Positions 52,974 through 64,000 are shown, counted from the first letter of the stretch. The stretch: DNA of 64,000 nucleotides from Heliopora coerulea (GCA_030142905.1 JASJOG010000259.1:62001-126000); one strand, 5' to 3'. Numbers and translations: made by a program. The notes: generated by a model not told the origin, from the sequence alone.

Positions 52974-53650
52974 GTAAGTTTTCAAAAATTGTTTACAGTA
53001 TGTTAAGTTCTGTAAATCCCAAACGGTATGATACATTTAATCTTCACTTCAACAGATCATTTAAGAGAAGTTTCTCCGTATAAAATTAGTCTTAAATAAC
53101 ATTAAAAAGTTTATTTAATAAATCACAAAACATTTTTGATCTTCGCGAACACCGTCTTGTTTAAGGTTTGTAAGATACATGCAAAAGGCTCAACCAAGGT
53201 AATGTTCTCATGAAAGGGCCTAATTTGGGGATCTGGAATGACTTCTTCTGCAGTATAAGATAATTTGACTTTAATTGAAGGCTTTGGCTAAAACCGAACT
53301 CAGGTAATTCGATTTTGGAAAATCAAATTTGGTTACCTTGTACAGGATATCTTTAACGCCGGATGAAAATTTCTGAGGAGTTTTCTCTAGAACTAATTTC
53401 TATCTTCTACGGTTAAAAAGCGAAAGAAATTTTCAAAAATAAAATATCAACTCAACTCTCATCTGGAAAAAGCTTAATGCCCATGACGCGCAGTGAGGTT
53501 TAAGCGTATATAAATGAAGTTTTTACTTTACTTACTTACTTTCCTCTGGAGCGTCATTTTGATCAGGCGTGACAAGCACTCCGCCGATATTGCTTGTAAG
53601 AATTTGTGACAATCTGACCGCCCATATTCTTGTTTGCCTTTCCAGAGATC

Positions 53651-54619
53651 ATGGATTATATTTCCTACGTAAGTCTCTTCTTTGTGCTACCTGGTATGAT
53701 CTACCGCTGGGTTAAAAAGTATAGTGCGCGACGTCAGGGGCCGTGCAAAAGCAAGGCACGGATGGATGGAAAGACAGTTATCGTGACAGGAGCTAACACT
53801 GGTATTGGAAAAGAAACCGTCTTGGATTTGGCAAGGAGAGGTGCTCGAGTGATCATGGCCTGTCGAGATCTGAAGCGTGGTGAAGCAGCTTTGAAAGATG
53901 TTGTTGAAAAAACTGGCAATACAAAAGTCGTATTGAAACAGCTCGACCTTGCTTCAATGAAGTCCATTCGTAACTTTGCCCAAGACATCAACAACAGTGA
54001 GCCACAACTGCATGTGTTGATCAACAACGCAGGATTTGCATATCCATCTCAGCTGACCAGGACGGAAGATGGTTTCGAAATGACCATGGGCGTGAACCAT
54101 TTGGGACACTTCTTATTAACAAATCTACTCCTTGATCTGCTGAAGAAGTCAACACCTTCTCGCATTGTGGTCGTCTCCTCTCGCACGCACGCTCAGTATA
54201 CAAAAGAAATGAAGTTTCATAACATCAACAGCGAAACGTTCTACGACAAATGGGATGCTTATGGCCAAAGTAAACTTGCCAATGTCCTGTTTACAAGGGA
54301 ACTAGCCAAGCGACTACAAGGGTCTGGTGTTACGGTCAATGCTCTTCACCCTGGTATTATCATGACCGACATCTTTCGACGTTTAAGCACCTCGTTTAAG
54401 TTTGTGATGCCTTTAGTTAGCATGTTTTGCAAGACCGTACAAGAAGGAGCTCAAACGACCATCCATTTGGCTGTCTCGGAAGAAATCAAAGGTGTCAGTG
54501 GGTTGTATTTTGTGGATTGTGAACCTAAAGAACCTTCGAAATATGCCCAGAATGACGAAGCTGCCAAGAAGCTGTGGAACACCAGCACTGATCTAGTAGA
54601 GCTGGGTACCACCATTTGA
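53651..54619 (+). CDS. Retinol dehydrogenase-like short-chain dehydrogenase (RDH11-14 type)
   Basis: 322 aa in one coding exon. An N-terminal hydrophobic anchor (YVSLFFVLPGMIYRW, about 6-20) is followed by a classical SDR fold: TGANTGIG cofactor motif (46-53), CRD after strand 2 favouring NADP(H) (71-73), DLASM (99-103), NNAG (125-128), NHLGHF (149-154), catalytic Ser in VVSSR (176/177), YGQSK (Tyr204, Lys208) and HPG (233-235). The RDH11-14 group are membrane-bound retinaldehyde/retinol or lipid-aldehyde reductases of the ER or mitochondria; the actual substrate cannot be told. The frame extends 7 codons upstream (to 53630), but an acceptor at 53645 makes the ATG at 53651 the start. Confidence 0.92.
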   Translation: MDYISYVSLFFVLPGMIYRWVKKYSARRQGPCKSKARMDGKTVIVTGANTGIGKETVLDLARRGARVIMACRDLKRGEAALKDVVEKTGNTKVVLKQLDLASMKSIRNFAQDINNSEPQLHVLINNAGFAYPSQLTRTEDGFEMTMGVNHLGHFLLTNLLLDLLKKSTPSRIVVVSSRTHAQYTKEMKFHNINSETFYDKWDAYGQSKLANVLFTRELAKRLQGSGVTVNALHPGIIMTDIFRRLSTSFKFVMPLVSMFCKTVQEGAQTTIHLAVSEEIKGVSGLYFVDCEPKEPSKYAQNDEAAKKLWNTSTDLVELGTTI

Positions 54620-55597
54620 ACAACAGCAACCTGACAAGTGGTAACTGTTTATAAGACAGCTACGACCTTTGTTTGTGATATAGTGAACTATTCATGTTTT
54701 ATACATTTGGTTGTTTTGTAATCAGCTCAGAAGTTTTTTCATCGGGAACTTGCCGGTCTGGAAGATCACATAGCAGCTACTCCGCCAATCCTGGCCGCTA
54801 ACTAACCAAATTATTTCGTTAAGTTTGTTTTTTTTAAGTGTCTGGCAGTATGTTTTTAGCAGTGTAACATCTGGAAACTTCAAATTGTATTCAATACCTT
54901 GCGTGCTTCAACCCTGATCGAAGTTCATAACTCCTGTACCTATTGTCACGAGGGACAGATATTTGCAACAACTTCATTGGTGCAAAGTAACACATAGTTG
55001 TTATTGTAATAATAGGCTAGTTCCTTGGGTGCTGTACAATGTAACACCATTATTCAAACTAAGGGGACAGTGTGACTTGGATTTTGCTGGCACGTTAAAT
55101 TAACTGTGAAACGACAATTAGAGTATTATCTCTCAGACTCGCTCTCACCTTTAACCCATGTATGGGGCTCAGAGTGTACATACGTTGTAAGCGATGGATA
55201 AAGTTCACGATAAAAGAAGCGTACTCCTGTGAGTTCGACACGTCACCAGTTCAACTACCCGTTCGTATCTGACCGATCTTCTGCTACCCTTGTGAAATCT
55301 GAATTGGCTTTATCTGGAGATTCTAATTGAGGGTTTGGCTTTTCGACCCATTGCTGATGAATTACAGTTCATAGAAAGGAAAAAAACGAGATTACGTAGT
55401 TGATCATTTGAAATGTTTCTCATGCAATGTCAAACATGCAAATATATTTTCAAATGTAACTGTTAAAGTTAGTGTTTTATGATCTTTCTCTGAAATCCTT
55501 CAAAGTGAAACAGTTTATCACACGTGTCTATGATTGTATTATATTTGTAAGTAATATTTAAATACCAAGCAGAAGTGTTTTATCGGTAATTAGCTAA
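54620..55597. other. 3' flank of the SDR gene
   Basis: About 1 kb, presumably including the 3' UTR. No canonical AATAAA recognised; no gene. Confidence 0.4.
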
Positions 55598-56212
55598 GGA
55601 CCTTTTTACATGGAGGTATGTACCCCTACTAGAAGGGTCAGCCCCACCAGAAGGGAGGATACATAACATTTGTTTACATCAAGAGGGCTATCCCTGGGGC
55701 TATCCCGTCCCGTCGAATTACAACGGTTGCTGGACTAAACAATACCTTTCTTCTTGTCCTTCCTTGCATGTCGATATCCTGCCTGGCGTACCTGGCATTG
55801 TTGCCGATTCAACGATTCGATGGAATTTTGGTCATTTCTAATGACTTATTCCCAAACAGCAGTGGCCTGGTGGACCACCTTATATCTTTGTCCATTTCTG
55901 TGAGGTTTAGCAGATGAAACTGACGAAGAGACTTAGCAGCGTCTCGTGAACCTGAAGCACTGGAAGCCATATTCTTCGAGGTTCATCATGATGACAATCC
56001 AAAAGGTAGCCCTCCTGGTAGGGTCAGTCCTACCTTAAGAGTTCACATACACTAAACAAACAAGAAGGCAGCCCTGCCAGTCGGAGCACCCTAGAGCTAT
56101 GGTGCCCCTTAGCTCGCACGTGAACAGAACCACAAAACACAATAGACTATGGACACCCTTCTAGTGAGACTGATCCTGGTAGTTTGGTTAAATTTCTCCA
56201 TGTGAACAGACC
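55598..56212. mobile_element. MITE-like element with short terminal inverted repeats
   Basis: Left end 'ggacctttttacatgga' (from 55598) matches the inverse of the right end (ending about 56212, 'tccatgtgaacagacc'). Just inside, 'actagaaggg' at 55628 matches inverted sequence near 56157. The interior has several 'gaagggtcagccc' and 'ggtagggtcagtcc' variants. No ORF, about 615 bp. Target-site duplication not verified. Confidence 0.5.
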
Positions 56213-57155
56213 CAAACACGCTCATTCGCGAAGTAAGTTTGGAGGTTTATGTTTTTTAAGCCGAAAAAAATTTTACTTGTGTCTTTATCACATATAAAGG
56301 CCAGACATGGTAACGATTTTCCGTTTTGTATTTTCCTCATGAACTCTTAACCCCTCCTCCCCTACTTCAATGTTGTTTAGTAACAAGGAATAATCAGTCA
56401 GCGCTAAGAATCGCACAAAATTCACCATTGTTCACCGTTCAACATTGAAAGGGGGGAAGGGGGGACGCAGGTAGTTACTAGGGATTCGTGTCCCGCTTAT
56501 AATGTCACTGATTGTAAGGCAAATCTAGGATTTTGTGCGATGGAGGAAGGGTTAAGTAAGGGCAGGTGTGGCTCCAGGATTTTGAGAAGGGTGGTTAACC
56601 AGGCCATTGGTTCTTCTAGGTTTTTAAGGATATGGTAGGTCCTTTATCACTTAAATGGAGTGCACAGTTAATAAAAAAAATATGCGAATAAAATTTAGCT
56701 GTATGTAAACATAGCGACTATCAGACTATGGCAAGGAATCCCCCCACGTTGTTTGATGGATCAAGGTGGGTTGAAATCCCCTGAACCCTCCCTCTGGATC
56801 CACCACTGTAATAAACCTAGAGGCACGTGGTCGATGACCTTCTGGAGGAACTGATGCTGAGCAAATGCCAGCAGAACTTTCATTCTATTTTTTAGTTTGC
56901 GAGTGGACAAGCATGACCTTGGTAAATTCAAAATCCATATCGCCCTATCTCGTTAAGATGTTCCGTGAATTAATTCTGCATAATCTTTCGTTCCAAAGTT
57001 TGTTTTCATTATCAGTTTTGGATTTTGTGACAGCTTTGTGGCGGTTTTCAGTGTTGACAAGCATGGTGAAAGGATGGTAAAAGCGACGTCATAGTTCTCA
57101 CGGTTATGAGCCTGGTAACTATCTACATGAAACAAACAAGCTAAACATATTCAAA
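56213..57155. other. Intergenic region upstream of SUPT4H1
   Basis: No gene supported. The SUPT4H1 promoter must be in the last few hundred bases; no TATA box seen. Confidence 0.4.
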
Positions 57156-58275
57156 ATGGCGATGGAAACTGTACCGAGAGAACTGCGAAACTTGAGGGCT
57201 TGTTTGATGTGTTCTTTGATCAAGGTGAGACTTCTCCGGGTAAAATTTATCTATTGTTTATTCTCTTGCTTTACTACTCTCACTATTAATTGTTACCTTG
57301 GGTTTGGTAGACTATGGAACAGTTTGAATTTGATGGTTGTGAGAATTGTGAGAAGATTCTACACTTGAAAGGGAATAGAGAGAACATTATGAGTTGTACT
57401 AGTCCGAACTTTGACGGGTAAGAATCTAAAAGGAATAAAAAACCTTATTCTGTGCGTATTGTTTAAGTCTATGATCGTTTTCAGATGAATCTTCTAAAAC
57501 AACTAGCTTTGAAAATGTACATAAGTTACGCTTCATGTTGATACGTTATCCTGTAAACATCAACATTAAAGCTCATTTTAATTGACATTTAAATATCTGA
57601 CCCGGTTGCTTTAGGAACCAGAAATTTAAAATGTAGTTTAAGTTTATATCATTTAGAGCTGACTGTTGACTACTTCTTGTCTAAATCGTGTGTCGCGGTT
57701 CCCCTGACAAAGATTAAAAAATTGTCATGGTACTGTATACGGTAATTTCAATTTGAAGTACATGTATGTGTCGTTCTTTTACAGAGTGATTTCCTTGATA
57801 AGTGCTGAGGATAGTTGGGTTGCTAGGTGGCAGAGGATTGGTGAGCATAGTTTATGATAATTTATACATTTTAGTTTAAACTGAACTACATTTTAGCTTC
57901 CTGTCTTGTCCACTCAGAGCAAAGCAAGACTCAAAGATGAAATGGCAAAATATCTACAAGATATACAATTTGAAAGTCCTTGTCTTGGTGTGACAAAGAT
58001 CTTGAAATAAAGTTGAAATGTTCACTTTTCATGTTTGTCTCTTGTTTTGACCTATATGTTGTGTTTTATGAAATGTTTGTTTTTGGATTATGCTTCATAT
58101 TATGAACAGGAGATCAGACAATTACAATTGAATTGTTTCGCTTCTGTTTATAGATAATATGGCAGCTGGTTGTTATGCTGTTTCTGTCACAGGAAAACTA
58201 CCAATGCATATTATTAGAGAACTGAAGGCAAGAGGGATTGACCATATTTCCAGAGACAGGTCACAACAATTGTGA
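57156..58275 (+). CDS. SUPT4H1: Transcription elongation factor SPT4
   Basis: Four exons (57156-57224, 57311-57417, 57785-57840, 58154-58275) encode 117 aa, the same length as human SUPT4H1. SPT4 pairs with SPT5 as DSIF, the RNA polymerase II pausing and elongation factor. Seen: METVPRELRNLRACLMCSLIK and FDGCENCEKI supply the four zinc-finger cysteines (CxxC twice), then HLKGNRENIMSCTSPNFDGVISLISAEDSWVARWQRI and a basic C-terminus. This follows the human protein almost residue for residue. Splice phases 0, 2, 1 agree. The ATG overlaps a YY1-like AAAATGGCG motif. Confidence 0.97.
57911..58012 (+). other. Orphan exon-like sequence in SUPT4H1 intron 3
   Basis: After 'tccactcag' an open frame reads SKARLKDEMAKYLQDIQF and on to a TAA at about 58007, overlapping an AATAAA poly(A) signal at 58005. 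It looks like a terminal coding exon, but its frame does not fit SUPT4H1 exon 3 (phase 1 gives an early stop). It may be a remnant of another gene or a chance ORF. Protein not recognised. Confidence 0.25.
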
Positions 58276-59132
58276 CAAAGTTACAGGATTTCACATAAAT
58301 TGAAACACTGGATTACCACAGGAAATTGAACAAGGAACAGATTCCTATGAACCATAGTGTCAAAAAGACATCCTTTGTTATACAAAAGTAAGAGATAAAG
58401 GACATTAATGTTGTAAATATACAGTGGATGAAGAAAATGTTCAAAACAGTTCTTAGTAATCTTTGGGGAGATGTTTCTTCTAGATTGGTTCAACCACCAT
58501 AAATATATTGCATCACAGTCAGTTGGAGTTACCTTTCAAATCTTTAAAAGTACTTGCATCAAGAAATAGGTAGAAATACCAAAAGTTTAAACATTCATCC
58601 CAACATTTATACTTTTACTTTATTTATTTAATATCATTTAACATTGTGTTAATATTAGAAGAAACTCAACATTTTCATTCTCTTTGGAATACCAGGGCTT
58701 AAATTTCAGTTGTCGTGTACTTGGATAACAGTGCTAGTCTGAAAACAGGAGCATTGCATATAGGAGCAGAGTTAGGCAGATATCTATTGAAAGTTGTATG
58801 TTTATGAAATATGTTTTTGTAAATTGATTAAAATATGAACCACAGCCAAAGTGACCTTAGTGGGCCCTCTTAAAATATCATTGATAGAGGTCATTTTCCA
58901 ATAACTGTTGGCATTGACCCCATTGGCCTCAGTCAGTAAAATTTGAGCCCTGAGATACCATTAGACTTAAAAATTATTTTCAAAAATGATTCAATATAAA
59001 TTTACATTGAATTTTTTCACATTCTCTTGAAAAATTAAACAAAAATCCTCACTGATCTCTGAAACATTTAACAAAATTAAATTACCTTTTTAATCTATTA
59101 CTTTCTGTGTTTAAAGATGATTATTGTAAATA
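58276..59132. other. Convergent spacer between SUPT4H1 and SPATA22
   Basis: AT-rich, contains the 3' end of SUPT4H1. No gene or clear repeat. Confidence 0.4.
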
Positions 59133-59138
59133 TTTATT
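59133..59138 (-). terminator. Poly(A) signal AATAAA of SPATA22
   Basis: AATAAA on the minus strand, starting 21 nt after the stop codon, implying a very short 3' UTR. Confidence 0.45.
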
Positions 59139-59159
59139 CACATTGTGAGAACAAAAAAA

Positions 59160-61145
59160 TCATGCTTCTGCAATCATTGACACAATATTAGTCAGAGCAT
59201 TGTCACACATAGTTACAAGTTTAGGGGCAAATCTTACTTCAACTGGTTGTGCTTGACGAATGGTAAAGCACTGGAAGTGACTAGTTGTTCTTTCTAATGC
59301 ACCAACCAACCTAAAAGTATGGTGAAGAAGTTTGTGTTGTGTTAATAAACTCTGGTAATGGCAATACAGAACAAAAGAACAGATTTCTTTAGTCATCTGC
59401 ATGCATGACTTCCTAGTTAGAATCTGCATACCTGTAAATCTGTCCCCTTGTTATTCTTGGCAATGTGTGATCCTGTTTAAAAAATGAACTAATTATGACA
59501 TAGATGTACTGAACTAAAACTATAAGACCATAAGTACAAAATTAAGGATTGCTACATTCACCTTTTCCAGCTAATACAAAGCATAAGAAAGCTCAGCTTT
59601 TGACTGGACTTGCCATTTAATGATAATCTGTGAAGGTGTTTCAGTTTCATTGAAATCAGGGTTATATGAGGTAAAAATGACTGCACTCAGAAACTATCAA
59701 GTGACTGAGTTGACTGACTGCTCCATAACTTCTGAAGTTTTGAACTGATTTAATATGTAATTCAATATGTCACACAGTCAACATTTTGATTTTAATGCTG
59801 ATTTCTTTGCTTACCATTTCCCAGAAGATGCATCTGAAAGAAACACAAATTGATCTAATTTGAGTTTGTTTGAATTTTAACAAAGATTACCGAAGTTGTA
59901 AATGTCATGAAATTATAGATGACAAATGACAAAATAAATTTACCTGATCACTCCTGTGCTATCTTTGACAGTAAAAAGCTTGGCAGTACCATTATTATTA
60001 AATGTTGGCACAGAATCTAAGGTGGCTAAAATGAACATGAATTTAAGACTGATTTTGTATTGATTTTTACCAAGTAATCTTAATAATGGGCTGGGATGTA
60101 AATGTTACTGAATGACTAAAATGTATAGAGTACTATTTCATAAATTATGCAATAATTTCAAAGCATTCTCACTGATCAAATATTCAAATCAGCACATAAC
60201 TGTTACATGCTTACCAAAAATTTCAAATACAAGAGGCACTTGTTCCCTGTATTTACTCCACTTCCTCAAACCTTGTATCGTAGCAGTAACAAATTTCATG
60301 GATTTATCAACTGTTCTCATGGTAAAGGTGTCTCCACTTGAATTGGCAATTTCGTCCTTAAATAAAAAGACAAAAATGATTATTAATTCAATCACAAAGA
60401 AACAGGGGAAAAAATCAAGAAATTCCCTCAAAAACGTGTAATTACTGATGGTTTTTCCACTTTAGTTTTTTTGAACTGGCTCTGTGTGGTTTCAAAAGAT
60501 GCTTTATGATCTTTTTGTCTTGCAGTATTTCCTGTTGTAGTTGCCCTTGGTGAACTGTTAGTATTGCTCCAGGAAAAATGGTTGTGGCCAGGTTGGGAGT
60601 GCTGCTTCACAGAATTCCTAAAAACAAAGGAAACAGGTTGTAGGAAACGCCGCTGCAATGTACCACTGAAATCGATAAACAATTATTGTGTTTACGTACT
60701 TATCATAACGAAATCCTTTGCTTGCAAAAGTCTGTTGCCTTTCAACTCTGTTGGAAAAGTTCCCAGTTTGCCAGCTAGTTTCAGTATTCATCGTTGCTTT
60801 CTGTTGTTCGGAAGATATCCCATTGTTTTGTTTCACACCAAAGTACGTGTTCTCAAACTTCGGTTGAATATTCTCGTTGTTATGCTGGTTCTTTGGGTGT
60901 TTTTGTGGAAAAATATGCCTGGTTTCCCAAGATCGAGCGCCGAAGGTATTGCTGTAATGGGTAGCCGGTTTATGGTCTGACACGAAATTGAAATTTCCAT
61001 GTCCAGTGTCGAAGTCGTGGACAACGTCAGAAAGATTTTTATCGGGTTCTTCTGTTTTTATTGTTATTGTGGCACTTTGACTTTGGCTTTGTGGAGAGGC
61101 ATAAACGGCTTGGCGTGGACGTCGTCTTCGGTTAAAAATTGACAT
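59160..61145 (-). CDS. SPATA22: SPATA22 homologue, meiotic recombination factor
   Basis: Seven exons in transcript order (60700-61145, 60446-60617, 60215-60356, 59944-60025, 59815-59833, 59432-59472, 59160-59310) encode about 350 aa; human SPATA22 has 363. SPATA22 binds MEIOB and RPA on single-stranded DNA and is needed for meiotic double-strand-break repair in mammals. Seen: an N-terminal SIFNRRRRPRQ resembling human PLFNQKKRNRQ; a long polar, disordered middle; then a folded C-terminus with ATIQGLRKWSKYREQVPLVFEIF, ATLDSVP, LFTVKD, CIFWEM, LPRITRGQIYRLVG and HFQCFTIRQA, matching in order human IESMKYWREHAQKTVLLFEVL, AVLDS, PCVFYEI, LPRLIRGRVHR and IFQCVSVRPA. Exon 5 is only 19 nt. The start could instead be 14 codons upstream (61187), but MSIF fits a possible acceptor just before it. 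Confidence 0.87.
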
Positions 61146-61762
61146 CCCTGGCCGTCCTTCCCGCACAAATGTACAAAAAATCGTCAAAATTAAAAGAACA
61201 GCCTGGACCTTAAACGTTATTAAAAATGGCCTAATTTTAAATACCTTTTTAAATGGTTGTAAAAACCTTCATAATTACTTTACAGGCTTCGTAATTAATT
61301 TACTTAAAGTACCACTATGCTAGCGCATTCTTACCTGAAAACATATTTATTAAGGGCTTAAAACTTTACTTTTTGTTCCGTAGAGAAAGCTACTTCAAAC
61401 CGAGCATTTATGAGTTAGCTGCTGTGGATATCTTCTAACGGTGCAACCAGTTCGGTTTGTTCATTCTTCCAGACCTTTCAAACTTTTCTCAGGATTTTTC
61501 GCGCCCTTTTTGAAAACTTCACTCGGCCATTGTTTCAAAGCCTGGTAACCATAAGTCAACACTGTCTGGAATTTTACTTTCATCGGTCATTTTTTAATAT
61601 TAGAACTTTTTGTTGTAAGTTTATGCCATGGTATTCCATGCTTGAACAATTTTTAAGCTAAGAAAATTAAACTTGAAAAGAAACTTCAGCTTCACTTGTT
61701 GAACTGGACGGAATTTCTAGACATTTGTAGTCCTCAGTCTCCTGCACGTTTCCCGTTCCAAT
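61146..61762. promoter_or_regulatory. Divergent promoter region of SPATA22 and RUSF1
   Basis: 617 bp between two head-to-head start codons. On the minus strand a donor 'ttttcag|gtaaga' near 61335 may end a noncoding SPATA22 first exon. No TATA box is apparent for either gene. Confidence 0.5.
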
Positions 61763-63612
61763 ATGGTGGACGAAGTTGTTGCAGAAGAAAGTTACGGTGA
61801 CGATTCCCTCTGCAGTCAATATGTCATCACATCCACCTCTGGACAGTTGAAGAAAAAGCGTCTTTACCAGGATAATGGCCTTGCGTCCTTATTCAAGTTT
61901 ATTAAGGTGAAGTATTGTTTTACGCACCTGCATTATATCGTCGTCACCTGTGATACCGGAACCCTGAAGGCATCGATACAAGCTGCAGTTTTGTATCCAA
62001 ACTACGATATGCAATTTGTCATTAATAATTTACCATCTCTGTCATTTCTGAATACCCGTGACTGCTACAAAAACAATTTTTGCAGCAACAAAAAACGAAA
62101 TTGTGGGGAAAAAACCCCCCAAACAAACAAAAATGTAATCGTTAACCAAAATATTCACTAGTTATCCAACAGTTGGTAATGACAAAATCAGTTGGATTCC
62201 AACTGATTTTGTCATTACTTCCAGGAATAAAATTGCCTGAGTAAAGTTAAATTTTCTTTTATTGTGTGGTGGATCATGCAATTTTTCACCACATTGCAAT
62301 GTACAAATGTCAAATTCAGGGGCACAACAGTGGGAGGGGGGTTTGGGGGTTGCAACCTCTGCCTTTTAGGTCTTATTTGTGCTGTGCTATGGACAGTTTT
62401 TGCCCTCATTCCCCTAAGCCACATAGATCTACTTTGATTGAAATGATCAAAATTACCCCTACTGTGCCTGAATACCACAATCCAACTCCTGTACTTCAAA
62501 ACTCATGGATGTGCTGATGCCAGATTGCAGTGCCAGCAAAGGTATAAATTCAATTTGAATTAGAGTTCCATAGAAAATCGTGCCATTTCATGCCAAGTTA
62601 TAATCTTTTTGCTTTTAGGATGCATTTCTTCCCCAGGGATATCCTCACAGCGTCAGTAGTGATTACGTTGAATACCAAATTTGGGATACTTGTCAGGTAT
62701 TTGACCCTCATTAATTTTGACTGTAAGCTTATTCTGTACTTTTACATGCTTCCCTTTTTTTTAGTATACTTTTTATGCATTATTTGAAGTATTGTGATGT
62801 GCAATAATTGGTCATATAGAATCTTGGATGTAATGCCAAATGAAAAAAGAAGTGGTGTGTGGGCCACCATTGCGATGTTATGACTTCAGACATACAGTCA
62901 AGAGTGAATAGTTTCACGAAAAATTAGTGTATTGGTCAACATCTATACCATGTTTCCTTTTGCTCACTAGGCATTTTGTTCATCTATTGTGTCAGCCTTA
63001 GCAGCCCAAGCAATGCTTAAAGCTTATGGTGTTGGAGATGAGAAAGCAACAGTTCTTGCAGCAACTTTAACATGGCTATTAAAAGGTACATTTTTGTATG
63101 TATATAGTTTCTGGTTTCTGGTAGGCAAAAATTAGTCTGGTGAGCAGAATTTCTCATTTCTCTACTAGCTCAGTTAGTAATGCTTGCATGTGAAAGCTAG
63201 CAGCATGTGGTCAAGCCTAGTCACAATAATGCTTGCCTGATTGATAGCCCTGGAAAGTGTTGTAATATGTAATTTTTTTAATGTCTTTTTTTTTTGCTTC
63301 ATTTATAGATGGAGCTGGGATGGTTGGAAGGATAATGTTTACTTGGATGAAAGGGTTTGTTTTAAAATGAACTTGAAAAAAATGTGAAAATTTTGAGGGG
63401 TTTTTAAGTCATACAAAGTTTTCTAATGTCACAGGTTTATATGTTGAGCACTTTATACATGACATGATACACATTGTAGTGTGATTTCCTTTCCTGTTTT
63501 ACTAAGTAAACTTAAATTCTCTGAATTAAGAGTGCACCTTAGCTGAATGATTCTCTTGTTTTTTTTTTTGTCATTTAAGGACTGAGTTAGATTGTCATGC
63601 CAAGAAATGGAG
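61763..63612 (+). CDS. RUSF1: RUS family member 1 (RUSF1, DUF647), 5' part
   Basis: Exons 61763-61906, 62619-62696, 62971-63085, 63309-63354 and 63580-63612 give the first ~138 residues; the gene continues past the window edge. The family (root UVB sensitive / DUF647) are predicted membrane proteins of poorly known function; human RUSF1 is about 468 aa. Seen: a divergent N-terminus, then FLPQGYPHSVSSDYVEYQIWD, ALAAQAMLKAYGVGDEKATVLAATLTWLLKDGAGMVGRIMFTW and ELDCHAKKWR, matching human FLPQGFPDSVSPDYLPYQLWD, GNAKATVSAATATWLVKDSTGMLGRIVFAW and KLDCNAKQWR in order. Phases 0, 0, 1, 2, 2 agree. The reading frame continues past the exon 1 donor to 62161, but this is intron read-through. Confidence 0.92.
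61907..62618 (+). other. RUSF1 intron 1
   Basis: Contains a short inverted repeat around 62185-62217 (gacaaaatcagttggat against atccaactgattttgtc, touching arms), a perfect hairpin of about 17 bp arms. No gene. Confidence 0.6.
63160..63225 (+). repeat. Weak tRNA-like (SINE-like) unit in RUSF1 intron 3
   Basis: A-box-like 'tagctcagttagtaa' (63166-63180) and B-box-like 'ggtcaagccta' (63209-63219) at tRNA-like spacing. Degenerate and not a functional tRNA. Confidence 0.35.
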
Positions 63613-63638
63613 GTAGGCAGTGAAATTCTGTAGTTAAT

Positions 63639-63662
63639 ATACATATATATATATATATATTT
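63639..63662. repeat. Short (TA)n run
   Basis: About 24 bp of AT repeats just after RUSF1 exon 5. Confidence 0.8.
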
Positions 63663-64000
63663 CCTTAGAATAAATTTCTTTGCTATAGGCTTCTGTAGCT
63701 GTGAGAAAAGGGATGGGAATTTGAACTGAGATTTTTAGGGTATACATAAAGACTTTAGTTGGTGAAGACTAACTGGGTGAAAAATATGCAAAATTTGGCA
63801 CATTTTGTATTAAAGGATTTCAGACAACTATATATAACCACTAATTTAAAGGAGTCAGTTTGATTCCAGATTTCTAATGAGAACATTTTAGGTTTACTTC
63901 AAGCTGACAGATTGAGATACCTTTATTTGCTTGTCTTCCTACATGCTACATACTGTAGATTGCCTGAAAGTAATACCAACACAGTAAAGCATGTAATTTG
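63663..64000 (+). other. RUSF1 intron 5, running off the window
   Basis: No further RUSF1 exon recognised before the window ends. Confidence 0.5.

Overview
The window is animal nuclear DNA: AT-rich, with GT-AG introns, single-copy metazoan genes, satellite DNA and retroelements. Gene content and style (vertebrate-like SBNO, CENP-O, SPATA22 and RUSF1 proteins, many small exons, a pair of intronless class A GPCRs) suggest an anthozoan cnidarian such as a coral or sea anemone. That placement is an inference; no taxonomic marker is present. All exon models below were read by eye from splice sites, reading phase and remembered family similarity; none was checked by alignment software or RNA.

Layout. 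1-7.2 kb is a 168-bp tandem satellite of about 39 monomers in four sequence classes. It decays at its right edge and is followed by three diverged copies in the opposite orientation (7.2-7.7 kb). From 8.7 to 37.3 kb runs one large minus-strand gene, a strawberry-notch helicase-like co-regulator (SBNO) of 35 coding exons and about 1378 aa, with every exon phase consistent in my model. Its 9.2-kb intron 32 holds two intronless plus-strand class A GPCR genes (tandem paralogues) with a foldback element between them. Several SBNO introns carry long polypyrimidine tracts on the sense strand.

39.4-40.2 kb holds three tandem tRNA-like repeats capped by an inverted piece. 40.9-45.3 kb is a plus-strand CENP-O gene of 12 exons. 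46-50 kb contains retroelement debris: a fourth tRNA-like copy and a truncated Penelope-like element with a GIY-YIG domain beside a near-perfect palindrome of about 280 bp. 52.9-54.6 kb is a retinol-dehydrogenase-like SDR gene with a noncoding first exon, a TATA box and a CRE palindrome. 55.6-56.2 kb looks like a MITE.

The right end is gene-dense: SUPT4H1 (plus, 4 exons), SPATA22 (minus, 7 exons, one of 19 nt), and the first five exons of RUSF1 (plus, runs off the window). SPATA22 and RUSF1 are divergent across about 0.6 kb; SUPT4H1 and SPATA22 converge. The genes share no pathway. They cover transcription (SBNO, SUPT4H1), kinetochore (CENP-O), meiotic recombination (SPATA22), retinoid/lipid redox (SDR) and signalling (GPCRs). 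The most unusual features are the nested antisense GPCR pair, the dyad-bearing and dyad-lacking satellite monomers, and the foldback and palindromic elements.
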